A stretch of DNA of 61,604 nt from Thermoleophilaceae bacterium (GCA_014534235.1 JACVRW010000005.1:1-61604), one strand, 5' to 3'. Positions 8,238 to 17,729 are shown, numbered from the stretch's first letter. The notes: generated from the sequence alone by a model not told the origin. A program made the numbers and translations.

Positions 8238-8859
8238 CGACCTCGCCATCGCGGTGCCGCGTGGAACGATCTTCGGCGAGACGCTCGACCTGCTCGACCG
8301 CCTCGGGATAGACACGAGCGAGGTGCGCTCGAACGAGCGCAAGCTGCTCTTCCCGAAGGCGGGCATCGTGACGATGCGGCCGAGTGACGTGCCGACCTAC
8401 GTGGAGCACGGCTCGGCCGACATCGGGATCACAGGCAAGGACGTGCTGCTCGAGCAGTCGCAGCGCGACGTCTACGAGCTCCTCGACCTCGGCTATGGGC
8501 ACTGCCGCATGGTGGTGGCCGCCCGCGAGAGCGGCGACCCGATCGGCGACGCGCTGCGCCGCCTCGGCCGGGTGCGGATCGCCACCAAGTACCCGCGCGT
8601 GGCGGCCGCCCACTTCGCCGAGACCGGCCGCCAGGCGGAGATCGTGGAGGTGAAGGGCTCCGTGGAGCTCGCGCCGCTGACCGGCCTCGTGGACGGCATC
8701 GTCGACCTCACCGCCACCGGCCGCACCCTCGCCGAGAACCGCCTCCGCGTGGTCGAGGAGATCGGGGTCTGCACGGCGCGGCTGATCGCCAATCCGGTGG
8801 CGCACAAGCTGAAGGCCGACCAGATCGACCGGATCGTGGAGCGCATTCGGGCGGGATGA
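8230..8859 (+). CDS. hisG: ATP phosphoribosyltransferase, short form catalytic subunit
   Basis: 209 aa, the short HisG lacking the C-terminal ACT-like regulatory domain, in keeping with the adjacent hisZ. It condenses ATP with PRPP. It shows LAIAVPRGTIFGETLDLLDR at the N-terminus, DIGITGKDVLLEQ, and the PRPP-binding glycine-rich region near GIVDLTATGRTLAENRL. The GTG at 8230 was chosen because it yields the conserved N-terminus and overlaps the hisZ stop. Its stop overlaps the hisD ATG by 4 bp. Confidence 0.94.
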   Translation: MDSDLAIAVPRGTIFGETLDLLDRLGIDTSEVRSNERKLLFPKAGIVTMRPSDVPTYVEHGSADIGITGKDVLLEQSQRDVYELLDLGYGHCRMVVAARESGDPIGDALRRLGRVRIATKYPRVAAAHFAETGRQAEIVEVKGSVELAPLTGLVDGIVDLTATGRTLAENRLRVVEEIGVCTARLIANPVAHKLKADQIDRIVERIRAG

Positions 8860-10094
8860 GAATCGAGCGGAACGCGCGGGTCACCCGGCGAGAGATCCGC
8901 CCCGGCTTGGAGCAGGAGGTCCGCGCCATCCTGGACGAGGTGCGGAGCGGCGGCGACGAGGCCGTGCTGAGCCTCACCGAGCGCTTCGACAACGCGGAGC
9001 TGGCGCCCGAGCAGCTGCGGGTGGAGCCGCGCGAGCTCGAGGCGTCACTGGGCGTGCTGGAGCCGGGGGTCGTGCGGGGCCTGCGGACGGCGATCGCCAA
9101 CGTGCGGGCGGTGGTGCGCGCCCAGTCGCGTGAACCGGTCAGCGTGGAGCTCGAGCAGGGCCAGCAGGTCGAGATCGTCGAGGTCCCTGTTCGGCGGGCG
9201 GCGATCTACGTGCCCGGCGGCCGGGCGGCCTACCCCTCGACCGTCGTGATGGGCGCGGTCTCGGCGCGGGCGGCGGGCGTCGGCGAGACCGCGGTCTGCG
9301 CGCCGCCCGGGCCCGGCGGCCACGCGCACCCGACGATCCTGGCCGCGTGCGTCCTCTGCGAGGTGAACGAGGTGTACCGCATGGGCGGGGCCCAGGCCAT
9401 CGCGGCGCTCGCCTACGGTACGGAGAGCGTGCGGGCGGTCGACGTGATCACCGGTCCGGGCAACCCATGGGTGCAGGAGGCCAAGCGCCAGGTGGCGTTC
9501 ACGGAGGTCGGGATCGACGGCGTGGCGGGCCCCAGCGAGCTCGCGGTGATCGCCGACGGCGCCGGGGTGGACCCCGAGGTCGTGGCGCTCGACCTGCTCG
9601 CCCAGGCGGAGCACGGGGCGGACAGCCCGCTGTGGCTGTTCGCCCCGGACGGCGAGGTGCGCGAGGCGATCGTCGCCGCGATCGAGCGGCTCGCCCCCAC
9701 GCGGCCGAGCGTCGCCGACGCCCGCCTAGAGGTGTGCCCGGTCGGCGCCGAGCAGGCGCTGCGGATGGTGGAGGGGCTCGCTCCCGAGCACCTGCAACTG
9801 GTGGGGCGGGACGCGGAGGCGCTTGCCGATCGCGTCCGCCGAGCCGGCTGCGTGTTCGTGGGCGCCGGTGCCGGCACCGCGTTCGGCGACTACGTCGCCG
9901 GCTCGAACCACGTACTGCCCACGGGCGGCGCGGCGCGCTTCCAGAGCGCGCTGTCGGCGGCGACCTTCCGGCGCCGAATGGCTCGCGTATCCTTGCCCGG
10001 CGAGGCGCCCGCACGCCTTGCGCCCGCCGGCGCCGCGCTGGCCCGGGCCGAGGGCTTTCCCGTGCACGCAGAATCGATGGAGCGCCGCGTGTGA
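8856..10094 (+). CDS. hisD: Histidinol dehydrogenase
   Basis: 412 aa. It performs the two-step NAD-dependent oxidation of histidinol to histidine using one Zn2+. Recognisable segments are VPVRRAAIYVPGGRAAYPST, the GPGNPWVQEAKRQV loop, GIDGVAGPSELAVIAD, AQAEHGADSP (zinc/base region) and EGLAPEHLQL. The ATG at 8856 overlaps the hisG stop, and the hisD stop overlaps hisB (GTGA). Confidence 0.96.
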   Translation: MRIERNARVTRREIRPGLEQEVRAILDEVRSGGDEAVLSLTERFDNAELAPEQLRVEPRELEASLGVLEPGVVRGLRTAIANVRAVVRAQSREPVSVELEQGQQVEIVEVPVRRAAIYVPGGRAAYPSTVVMGAVSARAAGVGETAVCAPPGPGGHAHPTILAACVLCEVNEVYRMGGAQAIAALAYGTESVRAVDVITGPGNPWVQEAKRQVAFTEVGIDGVAGPSELAVIADGAGVDPEVVALDLLAQAEHGADSPLWLFAPDGEVREAIVAAIERLAPTRPSVADARLEVCPVGAEQALRMVEGLAPEHLQLVGRDAEALADRVRRAGCVFVGAGAGTAFGDYVAGSNHVLPTGGAARFQSALSAATFRRRMARVSLPGEAPARLAPAGAALARAEGFPVHAESMERRV

Positions 10095-10681
10095 GCCGTA
10101 CCTCCCAGATCAACCGAGTTACCGGCGAGACCGACGTGTCGCTGTCCCTCGCCCTCGACGGCGGGGGCGCCGGCGTGCGCGAGACCGGCGTCGGGTTCTT
10201 CGACCACCTGCTGGATGCGGTCGCCCGCCATGGGGCGCTCGACCTCGACATCCACGTCCGGCGGGGCGACCTGCAGACCGGGCCCCACCACACCGTGGAG
10301 GACGCAGGGCTGACGCTCGGCCAGGCGCTCGACGAGGCGCTCGGGGACCGCGCCGGCATACGCCGGTTCGGACACGCGGTGGTGCCGATGGACGAGGCCC
10401 GCGCCTCCTGCGCGATCGACGTGTCGGGGCGGCCGTTCACCTTCTTCGAGGGCCGCTTCCCGGCCGACCGCGTGGCCGACTTCGACACGGACCTGACGGA
10501 GGAGTTTCTGCGCGCCGTGGCGACGAGCGCCAAGCTGACACTACACCTGTGGCTGGAGGCCGGGACGAACGCCCACCACATGGTCGAGGCTTCGTTCAAG
10601 GCGTTCGCGCGCGCGCTCCGGCAGGCCGTGGAGGAGGACGACCGCATGCAGGGAGTGCCGTCGACCAAAGGTCTCCTGTGA
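10091..10681 (+). CDS. hisB: Imidazoleglycerol-phosphate dehydratase
   Basis: 196 aa, the monofunctional form without a histidinol-phosphatase domain. The metal-binding duplicated motifs are visible: GFFDHLLDAVARHG with DLQTGPHHTVEDAG, and later GTNAHHMVEASFKAFAR. GTG start at 10091 in a 4-bp overlap with hisD. hisC, which commonly lies between hisD and hisB in actinobacteria, is missing here. Confidence 0.96.
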   Translation: MSRTSQINRVTGETDVSLSLALDGGGAGVRETGVGFFDHLLDAVARHGALDLDIHVRRGDLQTGPHHTVEDAGLTLGQALDEALGDRAGIRRFGHAVVPMDEARASCAIDVSGRPFTFFEGRFPADRVADFDTDLTEEFLRAVATSAKLTLHLWLEAGTNAHHMVEASFKAFARALRQAVEEDDRMQGVPSTKGLL

Positions 10682-11304
10682 CGCGAATAGCGATCCTCGA
10701 CTACGGCATGGGCAACCTGCGTTCGGTGGCGAAGGCCGTCGAGCACGTGGGCGCGCGGCCGGACGTCACGAACGACCACGGGCTCGTGCGCCGTGCCGAC
10801 GGCGTTGTCCTGCCCGGCGTGGGGGCGATGCCGAAGGCGATGGAGCGCGTGCGGGCGCTCGAGCTCGACGAGCTGTTGCGCGAGCGGGTCGGCGCCGGCG
10901 TCCCGCTGCTCGGCCTCTGCATGGGCATGCAGTTGCTGTTCGAGTCGACGACCGAGTTGGGCGGCGCGGAGGGCATCGGCCTGCTCGAGGGCCCGGTGGA
11001 GCAACTCGACGCACCGGGGCTGAAGGTCCCGCACATCGGCTGGAACCCCGTGCGCTGGCGCCGACCGAGCGCGCTGAACGCAAGGCTTCCGAACCCGTGC
11101 CCCTTCTACCACGCCAACTCCTTTGCGCCCCGTCCCGCTCACGCGGACGACGTTCTCGGCACCGCGGACTACGGCGGCGAGTTCGTCAGCGCGGTGGCGC
11201 GCCCACCGGTGTACGGCGTCCAGTTCCACCCGGAGAAGTCCGGCCCTCACGGGCTCTCGCTGCTCGGGAACTTCGTCCGGGCGGCGGTTCCCGCCGTGGC
11301 ATGA
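10678..11304 (+). CDS. hisH: Imidazole glycerol phosphate synthase, glutaminase subunit
   Basis: 208 aa class I glutamine amidotransferase. The nucleophile Cys is in [13 protein letters not shown]. The His/Glu of the triad lie in [14 protein letters not shown] near the C-terminus. It begins [15 protein letters not shown]. It supplies ammonia to HisF through a tunnel; the partner is encoded two genes downstream. GTG start overlapping the hisB stop; its own stop overlaps the hisA ATG. Confidence 0.96.
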   Translation: MTRIAILDYGMGNLRSVAKAVEHVGARPDVTNDHGLVRRADGVVLPGVGAMPKAMERVRALELDELLRERVGAGVPLLGLCMGMQLLFESTTELGGAEGIGLLEGPVEQLDAPGLKVPHIGWNPVRWRRPSALNARLPNPCPFYHANSFAPRPAHADDVLGTADYGGEFVSAVARPPVYGVQFHPEKSGPHGLSLLGNFVRAAVPAVA

Positions 11305-12032
11305 TCCTGCTGCCGGCCGTCGACATCCGCGGCGGAAAGGCGGTCCGCCTCCGCCAGGGCGACTTCGACCAGGAGACCGTGTACGCCGACGACCCCCTCG
11401 AGGCGGCGCGCGCCTTCGTCGCGGCGGGGGCGCGGTTCCTCCACGTGGTCGACCTGGACGGCGCCCTGGAGGGGGAGCCGGTCAACCTCCACCACCTCGA
11501 GCGGATCAGGCACGACCTAGAGGTCCCGGTGCAGTTCGGCGGCGGCCTTCGCTCGATCGCCGCGATCCGCCGGGCGCTGGCCGCGGGGGCCGACCGGGTC
11601 GTGGTCGGCACCGCCGCGTACACCGACCCGGACTTCCTGGACGAGGCCCTCACCGGCTTCACCGGTCGCATCCTCGTCGCGGTGGACGTGCGCGGCGGTT
11701 TCGTCTCGGTGGCCGGGTGGACGCGGAAGACCCAGATGCGCGGCGAGGACGTGATCCGGCGCATGCAGCAGCGGGGCGCCACGCGCTTCGCGTACACGAA
11801 CGTCGACCGCGACGGCATGCTCGATGGTCCCGACCCAGACGAGCTGAGGCGAGTGTCGGACGCGGTGCGTGGGCGCTTCCTCTATTCCGGCGGAATCGGC
11901 TCGCTCGACCATCTGGTCATGCTGCGCTCGCTGCGGCTGCTCAACCTCGCCGGCGTCATCGCCGGAAGGGCGCTCTACGACGGGCGCTTCGGCGTGCGGG
12001 AGGGCCAGGCCGTGCTGGAGGACCGTGGATGA
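11301..12032 (+). CDS. hisA: ProFAR isomerase
   Basis: 243 aa (beta/alpha)8 barrel that isomerises ProFAR to PRFAR. It shows the catalytic Asp in [28 protein letters not shown], the phosphate-binding VQFGGGLRS, and the second catalytic Asp in [13 protein letters not shown]. The PriA-type residues that would let it also serve tryptophan synthesis cannot be decided from reading alone. Overlaps hisH and hisF by 4 bp each. Confidence 0.95.
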   Translation: MILLPAVDIRGGKAVRLRQGDFDQETVYADDPLEAARAFVAAGARFLHVVDLDGALEGEPVNLHHLERIRHDLEVPVQFGGGLRSIAAIRRALAAGADRVVVGTAAYTDPDFLDEALTGFTGRILVAVDVRGGFVSVAGWTRKTQMRGEDVIRRMQQRGATRFAYTNVDRDGMLDGPDPDELRRVSDAVRGRFLYSGGIGSLDHLVMLRSLRLLNLAGVIAGRALYDGRFGVREGQAVLEDRG

Positions 12033-12787
12033 TGCTCCTGCGCCGCGTCATCCCCTGTCTGGACGTGGACAAGGGCCGCGTGGTGAAGGGCGTGGAGTTC
12101 GTGAACCTGCGCGACGCAGGCGACCCCGTGGAGCTGGCGGTGCGCTATGAGGAGGAGGGGGCTGACGAGATCGTCTTCCTCGACATCACCGCCTCACACG
12201 AGAAGCGCGACACGGTGGCGCGACTCGCGCGGCGGTGCGCCGACGCCGTCTTCATCCCGTTCACGATCGGAGGCGGGGTGCGGTCGGTGGCGGACGCCCA
12301 GGCCGTGCTCGACGCGGGGGCCGACAAGGTGTCGGTCAACTCCGCCGCCGCGGCCCGCCCGGAGCTGCTCGCCGAGCTGGCCGAGGTGTTCGGCGCCCAA
12401 TGCGTGGTGCTCGCGATCGACGCCCGGCGCGAGAACGGCGGCTACGGCGTCTACGTGGACGGCGGTCGCCGCGCGGTCGGGCGAGACGCAATCGCGTGGG
12501 CCCGCGAGGGGGTGGAGCGCGGCGCCGGGGAGATACTGCTGACGAGCATGGACCGGGACGGCACGGAGGACGGCTACGAGCTCGAGCTCACCAGGGCGGT
12601 GGCGGACGCGGTGGACGTGCCGGTGATCGCCTCAGGCGGCGCCGGCGGGCTAGACCACCTGGTCGACGCCGTGCAGCGGGGCGGCGCCGACGCCGTCCTC
12701 TGCGCGTCGATATTCCACTACGGGCGGCACACCGTCCGCGAGGCCAAGGAGCGGATGCGCGAGGCGGGGATCCCGGTTCGACTGTGA
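12029..12787 (+). CDS. hisF: Imidazole glycerol phosphate synthase, cyclase subunit
   Basis: 252 aa barrel. Landmarks are [20 protein letters not shown] (catalytic Asp in CLDVD), the phosphate site [27 protein letters not shown] (second Asp) and [14 protein letters not shown]. It closes the ring of IGP using ammonia from HisH and releases AICAR. Two ATGs stand in tandem at 12029 and 12032; the first overlaps the hisA stop. hisI/hisE do not follow, so the pathway is completed elsewhere in the genome. Confidence 0.96.
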   Translation: MMLLRRVIPCLDVDKGRVVKGVEFVNLRDAGDPVELAVRYEEEGADEIVFLDITASHEKRDTVARLARRCADAVFIPFTIGGGVRSVADAQAVLDAGADKVSVNSAAAARPELLAELAEVFGAQCVVLAIDARRENGGYGVYVDGGRRAVGRDAIAWAREGVERGAGEILLTSMDRDGTEDGYELELTRAVADAVDVPVIASGGAGGLDHLVDAVQRGGADAVLCASIFHYGRHTVREAKERMREAGIPVRL

Positions 12788-14022
12788 GCCCGACGCCCGA
12801 CGTCGAGCTGCGCGAACGCGTCCGGCGCATACCCGGCATAGAGCGGCTCTTGCCGGCGCTCGAGGGCCTGCCGCCCGCCTACCTGGTTGGCGGCGCCGTC
12901 CGCGACCTCCTCCGCGGCGCGGACGCCGTGGACGTCGACATCGCGGTCGAGGGAGACGCCCGCTCGGTGGCGCGGGCGCTCGCCGAGCGGCTGTCGGCGG
13001 AGGTCCGCGAGCATGAGCGCTTCGGCACGGCGACGGTGCGCGCCGGAGACCTCGGGTTCGACCTGGCCACGACGCGGACCGAGGTCTACGACGAACCCGG
13101 GGCGCTACCCCGCGTTGCGGCGGCGTCGCTCGACGAGGACCTCGCCCGGCGCGACTTCGCTATCAACGCGATGGCGGTGGGCCTGACGGGCGACGACCTC
13201 GGCCACCTGTACGACCCGTGCGGCGGGCTCTCGGACCTGAACGACGGCGTGGTGCGCGTGCTCCACGACCGCAGCTTCCTCGACGACCCCACGCGGCTGC
13301 TGCGAGCCGTGCGCTACGAGGTCCGCCTCGGCTTCCGGATGAACTCCGCGACGGAGAGCCTGGCCCGGGCGGCCGTCGTCGACGGGGCGCTCCGCACCGT
13401 CTCCGGAGCGCGCGTGCGCGATGAGCTGTTGGACCTGCTTGGCGAGTCCCAGGCGCCGGCCGGGGTGCGGCGAATGCACGACCTCGGGCTCGATCTGGCG
13501 CTGCATCCGGCGCTCGACTCGGACCCCGATCTCGTCGCGTCCGCCTCGCTCGGGGCGGCCGCGATCGGGGCCGACCCGGCGCTCGCGGCCCTCGCCGCCC
13601 TGTGCGCGGCGGCGCCGGCGGAGCTCGACCTCTGGCTCGCCGACCTGCACCTGCCGGCCGCGCAGCGCGACAGCGTCGCGCGCGCCGCCCGGGTCGGGCC
13701 GCGGCTCGCGCGGGAGCTACGCGCCGGCGAGCACCAGCCGTCGCAGCTGCGCTCGCTCCTCGGCCGCGAGCCGGTCCTCTCGCTCGCGCTCGCGATGGCC
13801 ATGGGCGCTCCCTCGGAGCCGATCCTGCGCTGGGTCACGGAGCTTCGCTCCGTCCGGCTCGAGATCAGCGGCGACGACCTCCTGGCCGCGGGCGTGCCCG
13901 AGGGCCCCGCGGTGGGGCGGGCGCTCGACGAGACGCTTAGCCGTAAGCTCGACGGGCTCGTGTCCGGACGAGACGAGGAGCTCGAGACGGCCCTGGCCGT
14001 GGCAAGGGAGGCCGCGCGGTGA
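12784..14022 (+). CDS. CCA-adding/poly(A) polymerase-type nucleotidyltransferase
   Basis: 412 aa. The class II nucleotidyltransferase head domain is clear: [22 protein letters not shown] (GG-x8-DxD, about residues 35-56), [14 protein letters not shown], and the fold-closing [20 protein letters not shown] with [18 protein letters not shown]. There is no C-terminal HD domain. It could add CCA to tRNA 3' ends or only one or two of its nucleotides; the discriminating residues are not decidable here. GTG start overlaps the hisF stop, so it sits in the same transcript, and its stop overlaps yfiH. Confidence 0.88.
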   Translation: MSPTPDVELRERVRRIPGIERLLPALEGLPPAYLVGGAVRDLLRGADAVDVDIAVEGDARSVARALAERLSAEVREHERFGTATVRAGDLGFDLATTRTEVYDEPGALPRVAAASLDEDLARRDFAINAMAVGLTGDDLGHLYDPCGGLSDLNDGVVRVLHDRSFLDDPTRLLRAVRYEVRLGFRMNSATESLARAAVVDGALRTVSGARVRDELLDLLGESQAPAGVRRMHDLGLDLALHPALDSDPDLVASASLGAAAIGADPALAALAALCAAAPAELDLWLADLHLPAAQRDSVARAARVGPRLARELRAGEHQPSQLRSLLGREPVLSLALAMAMGAPSEPILRWVTELRSVRLEISGDDLLAAGVPEGPAVGRALDETLSRKLDGLVSGRDEELETALAVAREAAR

Positions 14023-14783
14023 ACGGTGACCGCGCCTTCGAGGTGCGCCTCCCCGGCGCGCGAGCGGTCTTCTCGACGCGCCGCGGCGGCGTGAGCGAGG
14101 GGCCCTACGAGTCGCTCAACCTAGGGATACTGACCGACGACGACCCGGACCGGGTCGCCGCGAACCGGCGCCGGGTGGCGGATGCCGCCCGGGTGCCGGC
14201 CGAGCGGGTGGCGATGGGCTGGCAGGTGCACGGCACCGAGCTGTTCGTGTGGGACGCGCCGCCGCGGGACCGCGCTTACGCCGAGCCCGGTGGGAAGGTG
14301 CTGCCGCGGGTCGACGGCCACCTCACGAATCAGCCGGGCCTCGGGTTGCTGGTGCTGGTGGCGGACTGCTACCCGGTCGCGCTGTCCGATGGGAGCCGCG
14401 TGGCGATGCTCCACTGCGGCTGGCGCCCGCTCGCCGAGGGCATCGTCGAACGGGCGCTCGCCCGCTTCGACGGGACGCCGGCCGCCGTCGTCGGCCCTGG
14501 GATCGGCGGCTGCTGCTACGAGGTCGGCCCGGAGGTGCTCGAGGCCTTCTCCGACCTGGACGGGGTCTCGAGCGGCCGCATGCTCGATCTGCGGGCGGTG
14601 ATCGCCGCGAAGCTCGCCGCCGCCGGAGTCACTCGAGCGGAGCACGTCGACCACTGCACTAGCTGCCGGCCGGACCTCTACTTCTCCCACCGCCGGGACG
14701 GCGGCGTGACGGGCCGCCAGGCCGGGCTGGTGGTCCTTGATGTCGGCAATGCGCCGAGCGCGGCGACGGGTGTTGTCGAGTAA
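14019..14783 (+). CDS. yfiH: YfiH/LACC1-family multi-copper-like purine phosphorylase
   Basis: 254 aa. It contains FSTRRGGVSEGPYESLNLG, MGWQVHGTELFVW (first His ligand), LLVLVADCYPVAL (Cys) and VAMLHCGWRPLAEGI (second His), the zinc/active-site triad of the family formerly called polyphenol oxidase or laccase domain. Characterised members act on adenosine, inosine and methylthioadenosine. GTG start at 14019 overlapping the previous stop. The TAA stop at 14781 lies inside a short dispersed repeat. It is the first gene of the yfiH-yggS-sepF-proC-yggT series typical of the end of the division cluster. Confidence 0.9.
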   Translation: MNGDRAFEVRLPGARAVFSTRRGGVSEGPYESLNLGILTDDDPDRVAANRRRVADAARVPAERVAMGWQVHGTELFVWDAPPRDRAYAEPGGKVLPRVDGHLTNQPGLGLLVLVADCYPVALSDGSRVAMLHCGWRPLAEGIVERALARFDGTPAAVVGPGIGGCCYEVGPEVLEAFSDLDGVSSGRMLDLRAVIAAKLAAAGVTRAEHVDHCTSCRPDLYFSHRRDGGVTGRQAGLVVLDVGNAPSAATGVVE

Positions 14784-14806
14784 TTCGAAAGCCCGAGCGA
14801 AGCGAC
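14778..14806 (+). repeat. Dispersed 30-bp repeat, copy 1
   Basis: The 29-bp segment beginning GAGTAATTCGAAAGCCCGAG and ending with AGCGAAGCGAC matches 61564-61593 at most positions. This copy supplies the yfiH stop codon. With its right flank it forms an imperfect hairpin (TTCGAAAGCCCG pairs with CGGGTTTTGAA, to about 14817). Confidence 0.6.
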
Positions 14807-14811
14807 GGGTT

Positions 14812-15417
14812 TTGAATCCTGACCGCGTGAGGGCCAACCTCCAGCGGGTCCGGGAGCAGGTCGGGCCCGACGTCGAGATCTGCGCCGCGATCAAGTACGT
14901 CCCCGTCGACGACCTCCCGGCGCTGGCCGAGGCGGGCATCGAGCTCGTCGGCGAGAACCGCGCCCAGGACCTGCTCGTCAAGCAGAAGGCGCACCGCGAC
15001 CTCTTCACCTGGGACTTCATCGGGGCGCTCCAGAGCCGGAAGCTCCGGGACATCTCGCCGAACGTCCGCCTGATCCATTCGATCGCCTCGGAGTCCGCAC
15101 TGCGCCGGCTCGAGCGGTACCGGGCGCGCGAGGTGCTGATCCAGGTGAACGTAGCGGGGGAGGAGTCGAAGGAGGGGATCGACCCTGCGGAGCTCGAGAG
15201 CTACCTCGAGCGCTGCCCCGTCCCCGTGACCGGCCTTATGACGATGCCGCCGTTCACGGAACGGCCGGAGGACAGCAGGCGCTACTTCGCCCGCCTGGCG
15301 CAGCTGGCCGCCGAGCATGGGCTTGAGCGACTCTCGATGGGGACGACCCAGGACTACGTGATCGCCGTCGAGGAGGGCGCCACGATTGTCCGGCTCGGGA
15401 ACGTGCTCTACGAGTAG
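14812..15417 (+). CDS. yggS: YggS/PLPBP-type PLP homeostasis protein
   Basis: 201 aa, single-domain alanine racemase-like barrel that binds and buffers pyridoxal phosphate. It shows CAAIKYVPVDDL (the PLP lysine), IELVGENRAQDLLVKQKAH, FIGALQSRKLRDI, IQVNVAGEESKEGI and LSMGTTQDYVIAVEEGATIVRLG. The N-terminus is short for the family (about 230 aa), because the dispersed repeat occupies the usual start area. TTG at 14812 and GTG at 14827 are both plausible starts, and an ATG at 14737 would read through the repeat. Its 3' end overlaps the convergent hydrolase by 10 bp. Confidence 0.9.
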   Translation: MNPDRVRANLQRVREQVGPDVEICAAIKYVPVDDLPALAEAGIELVGENRAQDLLVKQKAHRDLFTWDFIGALQSRKLRDISPNVRLIHSIASESALRRLERYRAREVLIQVNVAGEESKEGIDPAELESYLERCPVPVTGLMTMPPFTERPEDSRRYFARLAQLAAEHGLERLSMGTTQDYVIAVEEGATIVRLGNVLYE

Positions 15418-16235
15418 CCCACGCGCTCGAGAAAGTCGCCGATCGCGCTCGACAGCCGGGTGCCCTGCCAGGCGAGCGGCGACTGGCCTTCCTCCTCGAC
15501 CACGAGCTCCGCCCGCGGAAGCCGGCGGGCGTACTCTTGCGCGACGGCCAGGGGATGCATCGGGTCGGCCTCGTCGCGGGAGCCGACGACGAGCACCGGC
15601 AGGTCGAGGCGCTCGAGGGGCTGGAGCCCCTCCCAGAGCATCGAGCCAGGCACTTCGCGCAGCGCGCGGGCGACGGCGTCCGGGTGCCGGTGGCGCTCCA
15701 TCCGCTGGCGTGTGGCCGTGCGGACCGCCTCGCGCCAGCGCTCCGGGATGCCGTCGGGCTGCGCGGCCTCCACGAAGGCGTCAACGCCGCCGCGCTCGAG
15801 CGCGGTGGCCAGCCGCTCCCAGCGTCCCTCGTCGACGCTCCGCGGATCGCCGGTGTACGCAGGCGTGATCTGGACGAGCGCCGGCACGCGGTCCGGGTGC
15901 TCGAGCGCGAAGGCGATCGCGGTCGCCGCTCCCATCGAGCTGCCGACGAGCGGGGCACGCTCCAGGTCGAAGTCGGCGAGCACGGCCTCGAGATCGGCCA
16001 CCAGATCGGCGTACCGGTACCGCGGGGCGGAGTCGGATGCGCCGTGGCCGCGGGCGTCGTAGGCGATCAGGCGGTAGCCGCGCCGCAACAGGTGGCGCGA
16101 GCCCTGCACCACGTTGCGTCGCGTGGCGGACAGGCCGTGGAGCAATACGAGCGGCGGGCCTTCGCCCGCGGCCTCACCGACGAGCACGAGGCTCCCGGCC
16201 CCCGGAATCTGGCGGAGGACTCGAAACGACCGCAT
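15408..16235 (-). CDS. Alpha/beta hydrolase
   Basis: 275 aa alpha/beta-hydrolase fold. The oxyanion region is LVLLHGLSATRRNVV, the strand/turn YDARGHGASD is typical, and the nucleophile elbow is LVGSSMGAATAIA with Ser in GSSMG. A late Asp appears in VVGSRDEADPMHPL, while the usual C-terminal catalytic His is not obvious near EEEGQSPLAW, so activity is uncertain. It has its own leaderless promoter and is inserted antisense within the otherwise colinear yggS-sepF pair. The substrate is unknown. Confidence 0.88.
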   Translation of the reverse strand: MRSFRVLRQIPGAGSLVLVGEAAGEGPPLVLLHGLSATRRNVVQGSRHLLRRGYRLIAYDARGHGASDSAPRYRYADLVADLEAVLADFDLERAPLVGSSMGAATAIAFALEHPDRVPALVQITPAYTGDPRSVDEGRWERLATALERGGVDAFVEAAQPDGIPERWREAVRTATRQRMERHRHPDAVARALREVPGSMLWEGLQPLERLDLPVLVVGSRDEADPMHPLAVAQEYARRLPRAELVVEEEGQSPLAWQGTRLSSAIGDFLERVGYS

Positions 16236-16242
16236 GCGTTCG

Positions 16243-16248
16243 ACCTTA
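16243..16248 (-). promoter_or_regulatory. -10 box, leaderless promoter of hydrolase
   Basis: Minus-strand TAAGGT ends 7 bp before the ATG at 16235. Confidence 0.45.
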
Positions 16249-16305
16249 CGCGGCCATAGGCAGCACAAGCTCGAAAGCGTCGCGCGCCCACGGCGTCGGC
16301 GCTGC

Positions 16306-16311
16306 TACGGT
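16306..16311 (+). promoter_or_regulatory. -10 box upstream of sepF
   Basis: TACGGT lies 46 bp before the sepF ATG. This leaves a short leader with the purine-rich GAAAAGA (about 16343-16349) as a weak ribosome-binding site. No clear -35 is visible. Confidence 0.35.
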
Positions 16312-16357
16312 GGGCGACGACAAGGAGTTTCCCGCTTACGCGCGAAAAGACCTACGC

Positions 16358-16900
16358 ATGGGGCTTCGGGACACATGGCACCGCACACTGGTCTACTTCG
16401 GACTCGCCGAGGAGGAGGATCCGCGCTACGAGGCCGTTCCGGAGCCCGAGCCGGAGGCCGAGCTCGAGGATCGCTACCGCGAACGGCCCAACGTACGCCG
16501 GCTCCAGCGGCGCCGCCGGGACGAGATCGACGAGATCTTCGCGGACGACTCGCGCGCCTCGGCCCGCGAGACCCGGCCGCTACGACCGGTCGGCGGTAAT
16601 GGCCGCACTACCGAAGCGGGGGATATCCAGGTGCACCTTGTCATCCCGAAGAACTTCAACGACGCCCAGCAGATCGCCGACCAGTTCAAGGACGCGATCC
16701 CGGTCATCCTGAACCTGCAGGGCACCGACACGGACCTCTCCAAGCGGCTGATCGACTTCTCCTCCGGCCTCACCTATGCCCTCGACGGCGGCATGCAGCG
16801 GATCGCCGACAAGGTGTTCCTGTTGACGCCGCGGAACGTCGAGGTGTCGGCGGAGGAGCGGGCCCGCCTCATCGAGAAGGGTTTCTTCAACCAGTCCTGA
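16358..16900 (+). CDS. sepF: Cell division protein SepF
   Basis: 180 aa. The N-terminal amphipathic membrane-binding helix MGLRDTWHRTLVYFGLAEEE is followed by an acidic linker and a C-terminal SepF domain (about 95-175) with VHLVIPKNFNDAQQIADQFK, VILNLQGTDTDLSKRLIDF and GLTYALDGGMQRIADKVFLL. SepF tethers FtsZ filaments to the membrane and is essential in actinobacteria that lack FtsA. The ATG at 16358 gives the family N-terminus. It lies in the conserved yggS-sepF-proC order. Confidence 0.95.
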   Translation: MGLRDTWHRTLVYFGLAEEEDPRYEAVPEPEPEAELEDRYRERPNVRRLQRRRRDEIDEIFADDSRASARETRPLRPVGGNGRTTEAGDIQVHLVIPKNFNDAQQIADQFKDAIPVILNLQGTDTDLSKRLIDFSSGLTYALDGGMQRIADKVFLLTPRNVEVSAEERARLIEKGFFNQS

Positions 16901-16953
16901 CCCGCCGCCCGCCCGCGAGGAGCTTGCGCCAGGGCGACGGCGATTCGCGCCGG

Positions 16954-16959
16954 TAGAGT
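16954..16959 (+). promoter_or_regulatory. -10 box, leaderless promoter of proC
   Basis: TAGAGT ends 8 bp before the GTG at 16968. No Shine-Dalgarno sequence is present. Confidence 0.45.
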
Positions 16960-16967
16960 CCCGCGGC

Positions 16968-17729
16968 GTGAAGCTTGGGCTGATCGGCGCAGGCAACATG
17001 GCCTCCGCTCTCGCGCGGGGCATCGGCGAACCGTCGCTCGTGGCCGACATAGATAGGGAGAAGGCGGCACGGCTCGCGCAGGAGCTCGGCGGCGAACCCG
17101 TCGAGTCGAACGCTGAGCTCGCGGAGCGGGCGGATGCGATCGTCCTCTGTCACAAGCCGAAGCAGCTCGAGGAGGTGGCGCGGGAGGTCGACGGCAGGGC
17201 CAAGGTGGTCGTCTCGATCCTCGCCGCCGTGACCACCGACCGGCTCGAGGCCGCGTATCCCGGCACGCCGGTGTACCGCTTCATACCCAACCTTCCCGCC
17301 GAGGTCGGTAGGGGGGTGATGTGCTATACGCCCGGCGCGCGGGCCGCGGAGGGTCCGGAGCGGGAGATCCTCGAGCTGTTCGGCCGGGCCGGAACGATCA
17401 TCACGCTCGACGACGAAGTCCTCATCGAGCCGGCCATGGCGATCATGAGCTGCTCGCCGGCGTTCATAGCGCTGGTGGCCGAGGCCTTCGCCGACGCCGG
17501 CGCGGCCCACGGCCTCGCCGCCGACCTGGGGGTGCGCATGGTCGTCGAGACGATGGCGGGGACCGCGGCCTACCTGGCCGAGCACGGCTACGACACGGAG
17601 ACGCTCCGTGCGCGCGTGGCCACCCCCGGCGGGGCCACCGAGCGGGGGCTCATTCAGCTGGAGGAGCGCGGCCTGCCCGAGGCGTGCCGGGCGGCCGTCG
17701 ACGCTGTCGTGGAGATGGCCCGGCAATGA
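16968..17729 (+). CDS. proC: Pyrroline-5-carboxylate reductase
   Basis: 253 aa. The Rossmann NAD(P) site is [18 protein letters not shown]. The C-terminal dimerisation and substrate region contains [20 protein letters not shown] and [20 protein letters not shown], which holds the family signature. It reduces P5C to proline. The start is GTG at 16968, 8 bp after a -10 box. The ATGA overlap with yggT indicates coupling. Confidence 0.94.
   Translation: MKLGLIGAGNMASALARGIGEPSLVADIDREKAARLAQELGGEPVESNAELAERADAIVLCHKPKQLEEVAREVDGRAKVVVSILAAVTTDRLEAAYPGTPVYRFIPNLPAEVGRGVMCYTPGARAAEGPEREILELFGRAGTIITLDDEVLIEPAMAIMSCSPAFIALVAEAFADAGAAHGLAADLGVRMVVETMAGTAAYLAEHGYDTETLRARVATPGGATERGLIQLEERGLPEACRAAVDAVVEMARQ

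Noticed and set aside
6738-8366. 542-codon antisense frame across murA and hisZ
   Set aside because: Shadow of two strongly conserved genes; composition and absence of domains argue against coding.
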